In this document: positions 5,318 through 5,925 of the stretch, in pieces
Layout: each line of letters opens with the position of its first letter
Position numbering within the stretch: position 1 is the first letter of the stretch
From: Bryobacterales bacterium
GTDB lineage: Bacteria; Acidobacteriota; Terriglobia; Bryobacterales; Bryobacteraceae
Reading direction: 5' to 3'
NCBI GenBank assembly: GCA_003142355.1
Contig: PLMF01000209.1
Location: 1-5,925 of the forward strand
DNA length: 5,925 bases
Program-made: the position numbers and the translations under genes
Notes under the pieces: model-generated
Seen by the model: only the letters and a program-made list of their open reading frames with translations
Told to the model about the DNA's origin: nothing
Database searches by the model: none

Positions 5318-5925
5318 TCAGGGTGTCTTCTTACTGAGCAGTCTCCCGGCCACTAACACGGCCACAATTAAGACGCCTTCCACGACGTAGCGCAAGGTGT
5401 CGGTGGGGTGGAGAATTCCCACTACGAACGGGTCCGTGAGGATCATCTCTCCGCCCACTCTGCCCAGGATGGCGCCGCCCAGGTAGATCGTCGTGGGATA
5501 CCGGTCCATCAGGTCGGCCAGCAGGTTGCTGGCGAAGACCACCAACGGAATGCTCACACACAGGCCGAAAACGATCAGGCCGATGCTGCCTTTCGACGCT
5601 CCGGCGATGGCCAGAATATTGTCGGTGGACATGGTGAGATCGGCGAACACGATGTACCAGATGGCCTGCAACAGGCGCTTAGGGGCGGGCGCCGAATCGG
5701 GAGGAGCGCTGGCATCCACCAGCACCTTCACCGCGATCCACACGATGAACAGGCCGCCGGCGAGTTGCACGTACCGGATGCTGAGCAACTGTGCCGCGAA
5801 GAAGGTGAGCGCAATCCGCAGGAGCACGGCGACGGCCGCGCCGCACACCGTCCCGATGCGGCGCTCGCGCCGGGGCAGGGAGCGCACGGCCATGGCGATC
5901 ACCAGCGCGTTGTCCCCGGCCAGCA
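5318..5925 (-). CDS. TerC/YjbE-family integral membrane protein (start beyond right edge)
   Basis: The minus-strand frame ends at TGA 5320-5318 and is open to the window edge, giving about 201 residues. The visible N-terminal part reads LAGDNALVIAMAVRSLPRRER, the first TerC signature with its Asp-Asn pair. The second signature is ADLTMSTDNILAIAGAS. Both D-N pairs are thought to take part in metal-ion handling in this family. Hydrophobic helices are visible around IGTVCGAAVAVLLRIALTFF, VQLAGGLFIVWIAVKVLV, IGLIVFGLCVSIPLVVFA, TIYLGGAILGRVGGEMIL and VVEGVLIVAVLVAGRLL. The IPLVVFASNLLADLMDRYP region and the overall spacing resemble the YjbE subgroup. The role is probably metal (manganese) export or metal supply to exported proteins; this comes from family knowledge only. 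A GTG at 5902 is in frame, but the conserved LAGDNAL stretch lies upstream of it, so the true start is outside the window. It converges on the GH27 gene and has no clear functional link to it. Confidence 0.88.
   Translation of the reverse strand, partial: LAGDNALVIAMAVRSLPRRERRIGTVCGAAVAVLLRIALTFFAAQLLSIRYVQLAGGLFIVWIAVKVLVDASAPPDSAPAPKRLLQAIWYIVFADLTMSTDNILAIAGASKGSIGLIVFGLCVSIPLVVFASNLLADLMDRYPTTIYLGGAILGRVGGEMILTDPFVVGILHPTDTLRYVVEGVLIVAVLVAGRLLSKKTP

Overview
The window is GC-rich and densely coded. It most resembles a member of the Acidobacteriota, probably the Bryobacterales/Solibacter group. This is an inference from protein style, not a database result. The supporting traits are a Tat-exported Gfo/Idh/MocA oxidoreductase, a membrane-spanning winged-helix/TolB-like/TPR protein, and a lectin-fold secreted protein of the kind common in that group.

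Layout. Bases 1-222 (minus strand) hold the first 74 codons of a secreted, lectin-like protein that runs off the left edge. Bases 223-395 form a divergent intergenic region with possible phased operator repeats. Bases 396-2297 (plus) encode a ToxR/CadC-like one-piece membrane regulator: cytoplasmic winged-helix DNA-binding domain, one membrane helix, TolB-like domain and TPRs. After 63 bases without an obvious terminator comes a Tat-signal Gfo/Idh/MocA oxidoreductase (2361-3671). Five bases later starts a secreted GH27 alpha-galactosidase with an extra N-terminal beta-rich domain (3677-5203). Bases 5318-5925 (minus) carry most of a TerC/YjbE-family membrane protein that runs off the right edge.

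The three plus-strand genes read as a small carbohydrate-use unit. The regulator may sense something across the membrane, the galactosidase would release alpha-linked galactose outside the cytoplasm, and the oxidoreductase would act on a sugar or glycoside in the same compartment. The oxidoreductase and galactosidase are very likely co-transcribed. Whether the regulator belongs to the same transcript is open.

The most unusual structure is the 112-base block at 5206-5317, which fills almost the whole gap between the two convergent genes. It consists of two inverted copies of a roughly 45-base unit. Each unit has the same outer 8 bases and two hairpins; the larger hairpin has an identical six-base loop in both copies, while its stem sequences differ in a compensated way. 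One copy sits directly after each stop codon, oriented with that gene. This looks like a REP/BIME-like or 3'-end structural element and does not match a family I can name.
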